DNA of 64,000 nucleotides, taken from assembly GCF_900103645.1 (NCBI RefSeq), contig NZ_FNHP01000002.1, forward strand, positions 496,001 through 560,000, given 5' to 3'. The notes below the pieces were generated by a model. That model was given only the letters and a program-made list of their open reading frames with translations. It was not told the DNA's origin and made no database searches. The position numbers and the translations under genes were made by a program. This document shows positions 50,218 to 58,725 of this stretch, piece after piece (position 1 is the first letter of the stretch; the number at the start of each line of letters is the position of its first letter). Origin of the DNA: Oryzisolibacter propanilivorax (GTDB taxonomy: Bacteria; Pseudomonadota; Gammaproteobacteria; Burkholderiales; Burkholderiaceae_C).

Positions 50218-51942
50218 GTGCGCCTGCGTGTGACCGCCAGCGCCGCCGTGCACCGCCGCAGCTTTCTAGCCCTGGCTGCCAGCCTGCTGGCGCTGCCCGG
50301 CTGCGAGCGCGCGCCGGCGGCGCTGCCTGCTGGCGGCTTCGGCACCGACGACCTGGCGCGCGGCCACGCACTGCGCGAGCGCCTGGCGCAGGGCCTGGAC
50401 CTGCGCCCGGATGTGCGGCAGCGCACGCGCGTGCTGATCGCCGGTGGCGGCATCGCCGGCCTGGCGGCGGCGCGCGCGCTGCGCCTGGCCGGCGTGCCGG
50501 ACGTGGCGCTGCTGGAGTTGCAGGACAGCGCCGGCGGCAACAGCCGCGCCGGGCAGCTGGGCGGGCTGGCCTGCCCGCTGGGCGCGCACTACCTGCCGGT
50601 GCCGGGCGATGGCGCCCCCGAGGTGCAGGACCTGCTGGAGGAGCTCGGCCTGCGCCGGCGCGAGGCCGGGCGCTGGCGCCATGGCGGCGACGGCGGGCGC
50701 CACCTGGTGCACAGCCCGCAGGAGCGGCTGTACCTGCACGGCCACTGGCAGGAAGGCCTGCTGCCGCTGCAGGGCGTGGGCGCCGGCACGCTGGCGCAGT
50801 ACCGGCGCTTCGGCGCGCGCGTGGCGCAGCTGGCGCGCACCGCGCCGTTCGCCATGCCGACACTGGGCACCTGGCGCGCCGGGCAGGGGCTGCACCCGGA
50901 GATCGCCGCGCTGGACGCCGTCACCTTCGACGCCTGGCTGGCGCACGAGGGCCTGGACGACGCCTGGCTGCGTTGGTACCTGGACTATTGCTGCCGCGAC
51001 GACTACGGCGCCGGCAGCGCGCGCGTCTCGGCCTGGGCCGGCATCCACTACTTCGCCAGCCGGCATGGCTTTGCCGCGCCGGGCGAGGAGGGCGACGTGC
51101 AGGACCACGGCGTGCTCGCCTGGCCCGAGGGCAACGGCTGGCTGGCGCAGCGCCTGGCCGCGCCGCTGCAGGCCGCCGCCCAGCTGCACACCGGCCGCGC
51201 CGTGCTGCGCATCGACGAAGGCGCGGACGGCGTGCAGCTCGATGCGCTGGACTTGGCCAGCGGCCGCGTCGAGCGCTGGCAGGCCGAGCGCTGTGTGGTC
51301 GCGCTGCCCACTTTCATCGCCGCGCGCGTGCTGGGCGCCGGCGCGCCGGACGTCGTGCACCAGGCGGCGCGGCGCCTGCCGCGCGCGCCCTGGCTGGTGG
51401 CCAACCTGCACCTGTCGCGCCCGCTGCAGGACGTGCCCGGTGCCGCGCCGTCCTGGGACAACGTGATCCACGCCGACCCGGTGCCGGGCGGCCTGGGCTA
51501 CGTGGACGCCGGCCACCAGCGCCTGGCCGGCGGCGCGCTGCTGGCCGCGCCGACGGTGCTGACCTACTACCAGGCGCTGGGCGACGTGCCGGGCGCCCGC
51601 GCCGCGCTGGCCACGCAGGACTGGACGCACTGGGCCGCGCCCATGCTGCAGTCGCTCAGTGCCGCGCACCCGGACCTGCCCGATGTCGCCACCCGGCTGG
51701 AGCTGACGCGCCACGGCCATGCCATGGCCATCCCGGTGCCGGGCACGCAGGCGTTTTTGAGTCAAATCGGACTCCAGTCCAATAAAAACAAGGGCCTGCA
51801 GCTATCAAACGGAGAGCGTGCACGCGTTCTGCCGGTGCCCGCCACCGCGCGCCTGGTGTTCGCGCATGCTGACTGGTCGGGCTATTCGGTATTTGAAGAA
51901 GCGTTCACGCGCGGGCACGCCGCCGGGCTGTGGGCGGCCTGA
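50218..51942 (+). CDS. FAD-dependent NAD(P)/amine oxidase-like protein, probable Tat lipoprotein
   Basis: With the GTG at 50218 the protein has 574 residues. The N-terminus (HRRSFLALAASLLALPGC) has a twin Arg and a lipobox-like LPGC, so export is likely. RVLIAGGGIAGLAAARAL binds FAD. The fold is amine oxidase-like, but the substrate is unknown. Close relatives occur with aminopropyltransferase genes, which suggests polyamine chemistry. The start is uncertain: upstream in-frame ATGs lie inside element B. Near the C-terminus, AFLSQIGLQSNKNKGLQLSN is encoded by an in-frame repeat (R10). FAHADWSGYSVFEEAFTRG closes the domain. Confidence 0.78.
   Translation: MRLRVTASAAVHRRSFLALAASLLALPGCERAPAALPAGGFGTDDLARGHALRERLAQGLDLRPDVRQRTRVLIAGGGIAGLAAARALRLAGVPDVALLELQDSAGGNSRAGQLGGLACPLGAHYLPVPGDGAPEVQDLLEELGLRRREAGRWRHGGDGGRHLVHSPQERLYLHGHWQEGLLPLQGVGAGTLAQYRRFGARVAQLARTAPFAMPTLGTWRAGQGLHPEIAALDAVTFDAWLAHEGLDDAWLRWYLDYCCRDDYGAGSARVSAWAGIHYFASRHGFAAPGEEGDVQDHGVLAWPEGNGWLAQRLAAPLQAAAQLHTGRAVLRIDEGADGVQLDALDLASGRVERWQAERCVVALPTFIAARVLGAGAPDVVHQAARRLPRAPWLVANLHLSRPLQDVPGAAPSWDNVIHADPVPGGLGYVDAGHQRLAGGALLAAPTVLTYYQALGDVPGARAALATQDWTHWAAPMLQSLSAAHPDLPDVATRLELTRHGHAMAIPVPGTQAFLSQIGLQSNKNKGLQLSNGERARVLPVPATARLVFAHADWSGYSVFEEAFTRGHAAGLWAA
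51752..51815 (-). repeat. Dispersed palindromic repeat R10 inside a coding region
   Basis: GTTTTTGAGTCAAATCGGAC at the left and AAGGGCCTGCAGCTATCAAA at the right are the two hallmark ends of the family in reverse orientation. The copy lies within the FAD-protein gene, is read through in frame and adds about 20 residues unlike the rest of the protein (Asn, Lys, Gln-rich). Base composition drops sharply here. Confidence 0.8.
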
Positions 51943-52098
51943 AGGGGTGCGGCAAGGCGCAGCGAGCACGGCGCCACGTCGGCTTCGGCGGCGCCCGCAG
52001 GCGAGCGTTGCTTCTGCCCCGTCATGGCTGCCGGCCTGCCTGCGGGCGCAGTGCACGCCGACAGCCGCGCAGGGCAGGCTGGGCCCAGAATCCGCCCG

Positions 52099-53955
52099 AT
52101 GTCCCTGCCTTCCCTGCTGACCGAACCCGCGCCGGTACTCGCCCTGCTGCTGGGCATCGGCTTCGCCGCCCAGTGGCTCGCCTGGCGCGTGCGCGTGCCG
52201 GCCATCCTGCCGCTGCTGCTGCTGGGCCTGCTGCTCGGACCGTTCACCGGGCTGGTGGACCCGGACGAACTGCTGGGCGATCTGTTGTTCCCCACCGTCT
52301 CGCTGGCGGTGGCGGTGATCCTGTTCGAGGGCAGCCTGAACCTGCGCTTTGCCGAGCTGGAGGGTATCGGCCACGCCGTGCGGCGCCTGACGACCTATGG
52401 CGCGCTGGTGGCACTGCTGGGGCTGGCGGCGGCGGCTCACTGGCTGGCGCAGCTGCCCTGGCCGCTGGCGTTCCTGTTCGGCGCCATCAGCTGCGTGACC
52501 GGGCCGACGGTAGTGGGCCCGCTGCTGCGCGTGGTACGCCCGACCGAGAAGGTGGCCAACCTGCTGCGCTGGGAGGGCATCGTCATCGACCCGCTGGGCG
52601 CGCTGCTGGCGGTGCTGGTGTACGAGCTGATCGCCGCCAGCCACTTCCAGGGGCAGCCGCTGTGGCTGTTCCTGCTGACCATGGCCGGCGGCGCGCTGAT
52701 CGGCCTGGCCAGCGCGCTGGCGCTGGCGGCGCTCTTGCGCCGGCACTTCATCCCCGAGTACCTGCAGGGCTACGCCACCCTGGCGCTGGTGCTGGTGACC
52801 TTCGCGCTGAGCAACGCCGTCACGCGCGAATCCGGCCTGCTGGCCGTCACCGTCATGGGCATCACCCTGGGCAACCTGCGCGGCATCCACATCGAGGCCA
52901 TCACCAGCTTCAAGGAAAACCTGTCCATCCTGCTGGTGTCGATGCTGTTCCTGATCCTGGCGGCGCGCCTGCCCTGGCCGCTGCCGGACGGCACGCTGCT
53001 GGCCGGCCTGCTGGTGTACCTGGCGGCGCAGTTCCTGGTGCGGCCGCTGTCGGTGGCGGTGTCCACCTGGGGCAGCCAGTTGAACTGGCGCGAGCGCCTG
53101 CTGGCGGCGTGGATTTCGCCGCGCGGCATCGTCGCCGCGTCGATCTCGGCGCTGTTCGCGCTGCAGCTGCAGGACGAGGGCGTGGACGGCGCCGATCGCC
53201 TGGTGCCGCTGGTGTTCATGCTGATCATCGCCACCGTGGTGGTGCAAAGCCTCACCTCCGGCGCCCTGGCGCGCTGGCTGGGCGTGCGCGAGCCGGACCC
53301 ACGCGGGGTGCTGGTGTTCGGCGCCAACGCCGTGGCGCGTGCGGTGGCGCTGGCCCTGAAGCGCCAGGACGTGCCGGTGCTGGTGGCCAGCGACGACTGG
53401 GAGGGCATCCGCGCCGCGCGCATGGCCGGCCTGCGGACCTACTTCGGCAACCCCGCCTCGCAGCACGCCAGCCGGCACCTGGACCACACCGGCCTGGGCT
53501 GGATGCTGGCCATGTCGGCGCGCCCCGAGATGAACGCGCTGACCAGCGTGCACTACCAGCGCGAGTTCGGCCGCGACAAGGTGCTGGCGCTGCGTGTGGC
53601 GGCGCAGCCGCCGGGCGGCACGCGCGCCGACGTGGCGCGGCCGCTGCGCGCGCCGGCGCTGTTCGGCAAGGAACAGACGCTGGCGCGGCTGGCCGAGCTG
53701 CTGGATGCCGGCTGGCAGATCAAGAGCACGCAGCTGGGCGAGCAGTACGGCTGGGAGCAGTTCCAGCAGGCCTGGGGCGGCCAGGCGTTGCTGCTGTTCG
53801 CGCAGACCGACAAGGGCCTGCTGCGCGTCGCCGGCAACGGCCCGCGCCTGGAGCCGCGCAGCGGCTGGACGGTGACGGCGCTGGTCCCGCCCAAGGCCGC
53901 CGCCACGGCCGGGGCGCCAGAACCGGCGGACGCGGGTGCCACGACACTGGGTTGA
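52099..53955 (+). CDS. CPA1/NhaP-type cation:proton antiporter with nucleotide-binding tail
   Basis: The 618-residue membrane protein has about twelve segments of a Na+/H+ exchanger domain (1-400). LFEGSLNLRF, TGPTVVGPLLR and WEGIVIDPLGALLAVLVYE include the acidic ion-binding pair. A cytosolic TrkA-N-like Rossmann domain follows (VLVFGANAVARAVALALKRQ), with a further C-terminal domain. It probably exchanges K+ or Na+ for H+ under NAD(H) or nucleotide control. The ATG at 52099 gives the expected N-terminus; upstream in-frame starts are less likely. Confidence 0.87.
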   Translation: MSLPSLLTEPAPVLALLLGIGFAAQWLAWRVRVPAILPLLLLGLLLGPFTGLVDPDELLGDLLFPTVSLAVAVILFEGSLNLRFAELEGIGHAVRRLTTYGALVALLGLAAAAHWLAQLPWPLAFLFGAISCVTGPTVVGPLLRVVRPTEKVANLLRWEGIVIDPLGALLAVLVYELIAASHFQGQPLWLFLLTMAGGALIGLASALALAALLRRHFIPEYLQGYATLALVLVTFALSNAVTRESGLLAVTVMGITLGNLRGIHIEAITSFKENLSILLVSMLFLILAARLPWPLPDGTLLAGLLVYLAAQFLVRPLSVAVSTWGSQLNWRERLLAAWISPRGIVAASISALFALQLQDEGVDGADRLVPLVFMLIIATVVVQSLTSGALARWLGVREPDPRGVLVFGANAVARAVALALKRQDVPVLVASDDWEGIRAARMAGLRTYFGNPASQHASRHLDHTGLGWMLAMSARPEMNALTSVHYQREFGRDKVLALRVAAQPPGGTRADVARPLRAPALFGKEQTLARLAELLDAGWQIKSTQLGEQYGWEQFQQAWGGQALLLFAQTDKGLLRVAGNGPRLEPRSGWTVTALVPPKAAATAGAPEPADAGATTLG

Positions 53956-53974
53956 GCCACCCGATGTCTGGCGA

Positions 53975-54043
53975 TGCTATCTTTTAAATAGCTAAAGGTC
54001 CATGTGAATAAAGGGCTGGAGGCCGATTTGGCTGAAACCTGGC
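53975..54043 (+). repeat. Dispersed palindromic repeat R11
   Basis: This forward-orientation copy contains TTTTAAATAGCTAAAGG, then AAAGGGCTGGAGGCCGATTT. It fills the spacer between the antiporter and J-domain-like genes, which converge. Confidence 0.65.
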
Positions 54044-55246
54044 TCAGAACTGGAAGCCGAACCCGGTCATCTCTCGGGCCGCCCGTTCGTGCTCGCGTGC
54101 CAGCCGGGCCTGCTCGCGCAGCCAGGCCTTGAGCGCCTTGTCGTCGTCCTGCAGGGCGTGCACGTCATGTTCCATGCCCTCGGCCAGGTTCTGCAGTTCG
54201 TCCTGCAGCGCCTGCAGGTCGGCCTCCAGCAGCCGGCGCGGGTCGGCGGCGCGCACCTGCACGCCCAGTTCGTGCGCCAGGCGCGCCTCGGCTTCGGCCA
54301 GCTCGCGGTCCAGCGTGCCGACCTGGCGCTGCAGCAGCAGGCACAGCGACTGCAGCCGCGCGTCGCCCAGACGTGCCATGGCAGCCTCGTCCACCTGCTC
54401 GGCGGCCAGCTGCAGGCGCAGCAGCGCCAGCAGGTCGCCGCGTTCGTGCGCGGTGTTGGCTTGGCTCATCAGCGCGTGCTTGCGCTCGCGCTCGGCGGGG
54501 TCGGGCTCACGGTCCGGGTGCAGGCTGCTGGCCAGCTGGCGGTAAATGCCGCGCAGCGCCGAGCGCGCGTCCTGCGCCTGGGCCTGGGCCTCGGCCTGGC
54601 GCGCGGTGGTCTTGCGCCGGGCGCGGCGCTCGGCGGCGGCGGCGCGGCGCGCCTCGTCCTGTGCGTGCAGCCGCTCGGCCAGCGCCTCTATCAACGCCTC
54701 GGGGCTGCCGGCGTCCTCCAGGTCGGACAGCTCCAGCGTCTCGCCAGAGGCGGCGCTGAGCACATCCAGCAACTGCTGCAGCGCCTCGGGCGAGGGCGCC
54801 GCGGGCACGGGCCGGGGGTAGGCGGCGCGCAGCGCGGCCCACTCCGGTTCGGGCTGCGGCGATGGCGGCACGGCATGCACCAGGTCGCGCAGCAGGGCGC
54901 GCACCGCGCGCTGCTGCGCCGCGGTCAGTCCCGGGCGCTGCAGGCGCGCGTGCAGCAGCTGCGCCATGGCGCGTTGCGCCTGGGCCATGCGCTGGCGCAA
55001 GGCGTCCATGCGCTGCAGGTGCGGCGCGCGCAGGGCGTCGGCGGACTGCTGCAGCTGCTCCAGCTGGCGTTCCAGGCTATTCACGCGCGCCAGCAGGCGG
55101 TTGAATTTCTTCTGCGCCGCGCTCAGCGGCTGCTCGGCGGGCGCGACCTTCAGGCGCTGCAGCGCCTGCGCCGGTGCGGGCGCGGCGGCATCGGGGCAGG
55201 AAGGCGGCGGCGACAGGTCGTCGGCGGGAGGCGGGGAGGCGGTCAT
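54044..55246 (-). CDS. J-domain-like coiled-coil protein
   Basis: The 400-residue, Ala/Gln/Arg-rich protein is mainly helical. Long coiled-coil segments are likely near 30-110 (LLARVNSLERQLEQLQQSAD) and 295-400. In the middle, LRGIYRQLASSLHPDREPDP matches helix II and the HPD loop of a J domain, followed by a helix III-like segment. It might recruit DnaK. The J domain is short and the rest is not recognised, so a co-chaperone role is tentative. The ATG at 55246 was preferred to one twelve codons earlier. Confidence 0.65.
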   Translation of the reverse strand: MTASPPPADDLSPPPSCPDAAAPAPAQALQRLKVAPAEQPLSAAQKKFNRLLARVNSLERQLEQLQQSADALRAPHLQRMDALRQRMAQAQRAMAQLLHARLQRPGLTAAQQRAVRALLRDLVHAVPPSPQPEPEWAALRAAYPRPVPAAPSPEALQQLLDVLSAASGETLELSDLEDAGSPEALIEALAERLHAQDEARRAAAAERRARRKTTARQAEAQAQAQDARSALRGIYRQLASSLHPDREPDPAERERKHALMSQANTAHERGDLLALLRLQLAAEQVDEAAMARLGDARLQSLCLLLQRQVGTLDRELAEAEARLAHELGVQVRAADPRRLLEADLQALQDELQNLAEGMEHDVHALQDDDKALKAWLREQARLAREHERAAREMTGFGFQF

Positions 55247-55313
55247 GCGATGGTGAGGCCGGCCGCACAGGCGCGGCGGCAAGCGAAAAGGCCAGGCGCG
55301 GATTGTGTGCCCG

Positions 55314-55493
55314 TCAGCCGGCCGGCGGCGCGGCCGCGGCCGGCTTGGGCACGGGCGGCGCGGTGGGATGCAGCGGCTTGTCGCCCGGGCGCGGGTCGCA
55401 GCCCGCCAGCAGCAGGGCGGCCGCGGCCAGCAGCGCCAGGGCCGCGCTGCGGCGGGCGCGCGGACGGGGAGAGGGCAGGCGGTGCAGGGTCAT
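55314..55493 (-). CDS. Small lipoprotein
   Basis: The 59-residue product has an Arg-rich N-terminus, a hydrophobic core and a lipobox (LLLAGC), followed by a short Pro/Ala-rich tail. This matches small LptM/YifL-type lipoproteins. LptM assists LptD maturation in E. coli, but the similarity here rests on size and motif only. The start at 55493 places the lipobox at the usual distance. It lies upstream of and divergent from radA. Confidence 0.6.
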   Translation of the reverse strand: MTLHRLPSPRPRARRSAALALLAAAALLLAGCDPRPGDKPLHPTAPPVPKPAAAAPPAG

Positions 55494-55620
55494 GGTGCAG
55501 CAGCGCAAAAGGGCTTGGCGCATGGTAGGCACGCGCGGTCCGGGCGCTGGGTAGGATGGCGCCGACAGCGCGGGCGTCGCTCGCGCGCCTGCCTTTTTCC
55601 CCTGATCGCTTTCTTCCCGC

Positions 55621-57003
55621 ATGGCCAAGGACAAGACTCTCTACACCTGCACCGACTGCGCCGCCACCAGCCCGCGCTGGCTTGGCAAGTGCCCCGGCTG
55701 CGGCGCCTGGAACACGCTGATCGAGACCGTCGCCGAGGCGCCCGGCGCCGGCAAGAACCGCCTGAGCGCGCCGCAGTACGCCGGCTTGGCGCAGGCCCAG
55801 GCGGTGGCGCCGCTGTCGGCCATCGAGGCCACCGAGGTGGTGCGCAGCGCCAGCGGCATCGAGGAGCTGGACCGGGTGCTGGGCGGCGGCATTGTCGAGG
55901 GCGGCGTGGTGCTGATCGGCGGCGACCCGGGCATCGGCAAGTCTACGCTGCTCTTGCAGGCCATGGACGCGCTGCAGCGCGCCGGCCTGCCGACGCTGTA
56001 CGTGACGGGCGAGGAAAGCGGCGCGCAGGTGGCGCTGCGCTCGCGCCGCCTGGGACTGGAGGGCAGCCAGGTGAACGTGTTGGCCGAGATCGGGCTGGAA
56101 AAGATCCTGGCCACGGTGCAGGCCACCCAGCCGGCGGTGTGCGTGATCGACTCGATCCAGACCATGTACTCCGACCAGCTGACCAGCGCACCCGGTTCGG
56201 TGGCGCAGGTGCGCGAGTGCGCCGCGCACCTGACGCGCCTGGCCAAGGCCACCGGCATCGCGGTGATCCTGGTCGGCCACGTGACCAAGGAGGGCGCGCT
56301 GGCCGGCCCGCGCGTGCTCGAGCACATGGTGGACACGGTGCTGTACTTCGAGGGCGACACGCATTCCAGCTACCGCCTGGTGCGCGCGATCAAGAACCGC
56401 TTCGGCGCCGTGAACGAGATCGGCGTCTTCGCCATGACCGAGCGCGGGCTGCGCGGCGTGTCCAACCCCAGCGCCATCTTCCTGTCCCAGCACGCCGAGC
56501 CGGTGCCGGGCTCGTGCGTGCTGGTCACGCTGGAGGGCACGCGCCCGATGCTGGTGGAGATCCAGGCGCTGGTGGACAGCGGCGGGCCCAGCCCGCGCCG
56601 GCTGTCGGTGGGCCTGGAGCGCGACCGCCTGGCGATGCTGCTGGCGGTGCTGCACCGCCACGCCGGCATCGCCTCGTCCGACCAGGACGTGTTCGTCAAC
56701 GCCGTGGGCGGCGTGCGCATCAGCGAGCCGGCGGCCGACCTGGCGGTGCTGCTGGCCATCACCTCGTCGTTGCGCGCGCGCGCCCTGCCCAAGGGCTTCA
56801 TCGCCTTCGGCGAGGTTGGCCTGGCCGGCGAGGTGCGCCCTGCGCCGCGCGGACAGGAGCGGCTGAAGGAGGCCGCGAAACTCGGCTTCACCGTGGCCGT
56901 GGTGCCCAAGGCCAACGCCCCGAAAAAAGCCATTGCCGGCCTGACCATCCACGCCGTGGAGCGTGTCGAGGAGGCGATGCAGGTGGTGCGCGGGCTGGAC
57001 TGA
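55621..57003 (+). CDS. radA: DNA repair protein RadA
   Basis: RadA is a RecA-like ATPase that promotes branch migration and recombinational repair. The 460-residue protein has the C4 zinc motif at C10, C13, C24 and C27, Walker A GGDPGIGKST near 100-109, the RadA signature KNRFG at 258-262 and a C-terminal Lon-protease-like domain (GEVGLAGEVRPAPRGQERL). It is of standard length and starts a short + strand series leading to ilvE. Confidence 0.95.
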   Translation: MAKDKTLYTCTDCAATSPRWLGKCPGCGAWNTLIETVAEAPGAGKNRLSAPQYAGLAQAQAVAPLSAIEATEVVRSASGIEELDRVLGGGIVEGGVVLIGGDPGIGKSTLLLQAMDALQRAGLPTLYVTGEESGAQVALRSRRLGLEGSQVNVLAEIGLEKILATVQATQPAVCVIDSIQTMYSDQLTSAPGSVAQVRECAAHLTRLAKATGIAVILVGHVTKEGALAGPRVLEHMVDTVLYFEGDTHSSYRLVRAIKNRFGAVNEIGVFAMTERGLRGVSNPSAIFLSQHAEPVPGSCVLVTLEGTRPMLVEIQALVDSGGPSPRRLSVGLERDRLAMLLAVLHRHAGIASSDQDVFVNAVGGVRISEPAADLAVLLAITSSLRARALPKGFIAFGEVGLAGEVRPAPRGQERLKEAAKLGFTVAVVPKANAPKKAIAGLTIHAVERVEEAMQVVRGLD

Positions 57004-57070
57004 CGGCCGCCCGCGCCTACGCAGCAGCCACAACCGGCGCCGTCGCGCCGGCGCGGACAATGCCCCCACC

Positions 57071-57475
57071 ATGAACCTGCGCAAGATCGTCCCCCCCATC
57101 CTGGTGCTGTTGCTGCTGGTCGCCGGCTGGCGCTCGGCCGGCATGCAGGGCCTGCTGGTCGCCGTCGGCGGCGTGCTGATGTGGGGGCTGCTGCACTTCA
57201 CCCGGCTGATGAACGTGATGCACAAGGCCGCCAAGCGGCCCATCGGGCATGTGGCCAGCGCCGTGATGCTCAACGCCAAGCTCAAGCCGGGGGTCAACCT
57301 GATGCACGTGGTGGCCATGACACGCGCGCTCGGCCAGCTGCTGTCGGCGCCGGGCGAGGACCCGGAGGTCTACCGCTGGACGGACGCCGGCGGCTCGCAC
57401 GTCACCTGCGAGTTCCGCCAGGGGCGGCTGGCGCAGTGGCGGCTGGAACGGCCAGGGGCCGCGGGCGAACCGTAA
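57071..57475 (+). CDS. Small membrane protein of unknown function
   Basis: The 134-residue protein has two hydrophobic segments near the N-terminus (ILVLLLLVAGW, LLVAVGGVLMWGLLHFTRL) and a soluble C-terminal part (AVMLNAKLKPGVNLMHVVAM). It resembles short comamonad proteins that are sometimes labelled 'glycerate kinase' without kinase motifs; none are visible here. It follows radA by 67 bases. Confidence 0.7.
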   Translation: MNLRKIVPPILVLLLLVAGWRSAGMQGLLVAVGGVLMWGLLHFTRLMNVMHKAAKRPIGHVASAVMLNAKLKPGVNLMHVVAMTRALGQLLSAPGEDPEVYRWTDAGGSHVTCEFRQGRLAQWRLERPGAAGEP

Positions 57476-57535
57476 AATCGCGGGTTTCGTGGCGTTTGGC
57501 CGCGTTTGTCTGTTCCGAGAGTCAAAGGATTCCCC

Positions 57536-58474
57536 ATGAGCCCCGTTGTTGCTCCGCTGTCCGACCGTGACGGCAAGATCTGGATGGATGGCCAGATGGT
57601 GGACTGGCGCGACGCCAAGATCCACGTGCTGACCCACACGCTGCACTACGGCTGCGGCGCCTTCGAGGGCGTGCGGGCCTACGACACCGCGGCCGGCACG
57701 GCCATCTTCCGCCTGCAGGAGCACACCGACCGGCTGTTCAACAGCGCCAAGATCCTGCGCATGCAGATGCCGTTCTGCAAGGACGAGGTGAACGAGGCGC
57801 AGCGCGCCGTGGTGCGCGAGAACGGCCTCAAATCCTGCTACCTGCGCCCGCTGGTGTGGATCGGCTCGGAAAAGCTCGGCGTGTCCCCGAAGGGCAACCG
57901 CATCCACGTGATGGTCGCGGCCTGGGCTTGGGGCGCCTACCTGGGCGAGGAAGGCCTGCAGCGCGGCATCCGCGTCAAGACCAGCAGCTACACGCGCCAC
58001 CACGTCAACATCACCATGACGCAGGCCAAGGCGGTGAGCAACTACAGCAACTCCATCCTGGCCAACATGGAGGCCACCGAGGACGGCTACGACGAGGCGC
58101 TGCTGCTGGATGCCTCGGGCTTCGTTTCCGAAGGCGCGGGCGAGAACATCTTCGTCGTCAAGGACGGGCGCATCTACACCCCCGACCTGTCGGCCGGCGC
58201 GCTCAACGGCATCACGCGCAACACGGTGTTCCACATCGCCGCTGACCTGGGCCTGGAGATCGTGCAAAAGCGCATCACGCGCGACGAGATCTACATCGCC
58301 GACGAAGCCTTCTTCACCGGCACCGCGGCCGAAGTCACGCCGATCCGCGAACTCGACCGGGTACAGATCGGCGAAGGCCGGCGCGGCCCGATCACCGAGA
58401 AGATCCAGAACGCCTTCTTCGACATCGTGAACGGGCGCAACCCGAAGTACGCCCACTGGCTGACCCAGGTCTGA
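57536..58474 (+). CDS. ilvE: Branched-chain amino acid aminotransferase IlvE
   Basis: IlvE carries out the last step of valine, leucine and isoleucine synthesis. The 312-residue fold-type IV PLP enzyme shows THTLHYGCGAFEGVRAY near the N-terminus, the Schiff-base Lys in TMTQAKAVSNYSNS, and EGAGENIFVV with FFTGTAAEVTPI around the active site. AAAGGAT lies eight bases before the ATG. A small zinc-ribbon gene follows 20 bases downstream. Confidence 0.94.
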   Translation: MSPVVAPLSDRDGKIWMDGQMVDWRDAKIHVLTHTLHYGCGAFEGVRAYDTAAGTAIFRLQEHTDRLFNSAKILRMQMPFCKDEVNEAQRAVVRENGLKSCYLRPLVWIGSEKLGVSPKGNRIHVMVAAWAWGAYLGEEGLQRGIRVKTSSYTRHHVNITMTQAKAVSNYSNSILANMEATEDGYDEALLLDASGFVSEGAGENIFVVKDGRIYTPDLSAGALNGITRNTVFHIAADLGLEIVQKRITRDEIYIADEAFFTGTAAEVTPIRELDRVQIGEGRRGPITEKIQNAFFDIVNGRNPKYAHWLTQV

Positions 58475-58494
58475 GCCGGAAGGAAGACAACGCC

Positions 58495-58704
58495 ATGACC
58501 CAACAAGCCGTCGTCGAACTGCTGGCCCGCGACCTGAACCGCCAGGGCGGGGTGTACTGCCCGAACCCGAAGGCGGGCATGCCGCTGTGGAGCGCGCACC
58601 CGCGCATCTTCCTGGACATGGCGCACACCGGCGAGGCCAAGTGCCCGTACTGCGGCACGGTCTATCGCCTGAAGGCGGGCGAGACCGTCCATGCGGGGCA
58701 CTGA
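58495..58704 (+). CDS. Zinc-finger domain protein (CHCC type)
   Basis: The 69-residue protein has YCPNPK, SAHPRIFLDM and KCPYCGTVYRL, the Cys-His-Cys-Cys metal site of the zf-CHCC family (related to the NDUFS6 subunit of complex I). The bacterial role is unknown. GGAAGG precedes the ATG and the gene follows ilvE closely, so the two are probably co-transcribed. Confidence 0.85.
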   Translation: MTQQAVVELLARDLNRQGGVYCPNPKAGMPLWSAHPRIFLDMAHTGEAKCPYCGTVYRLKAGETVHAGH

Positions 58705-58725
58705 CCCGGGCTGGTCCGCGCGCGC

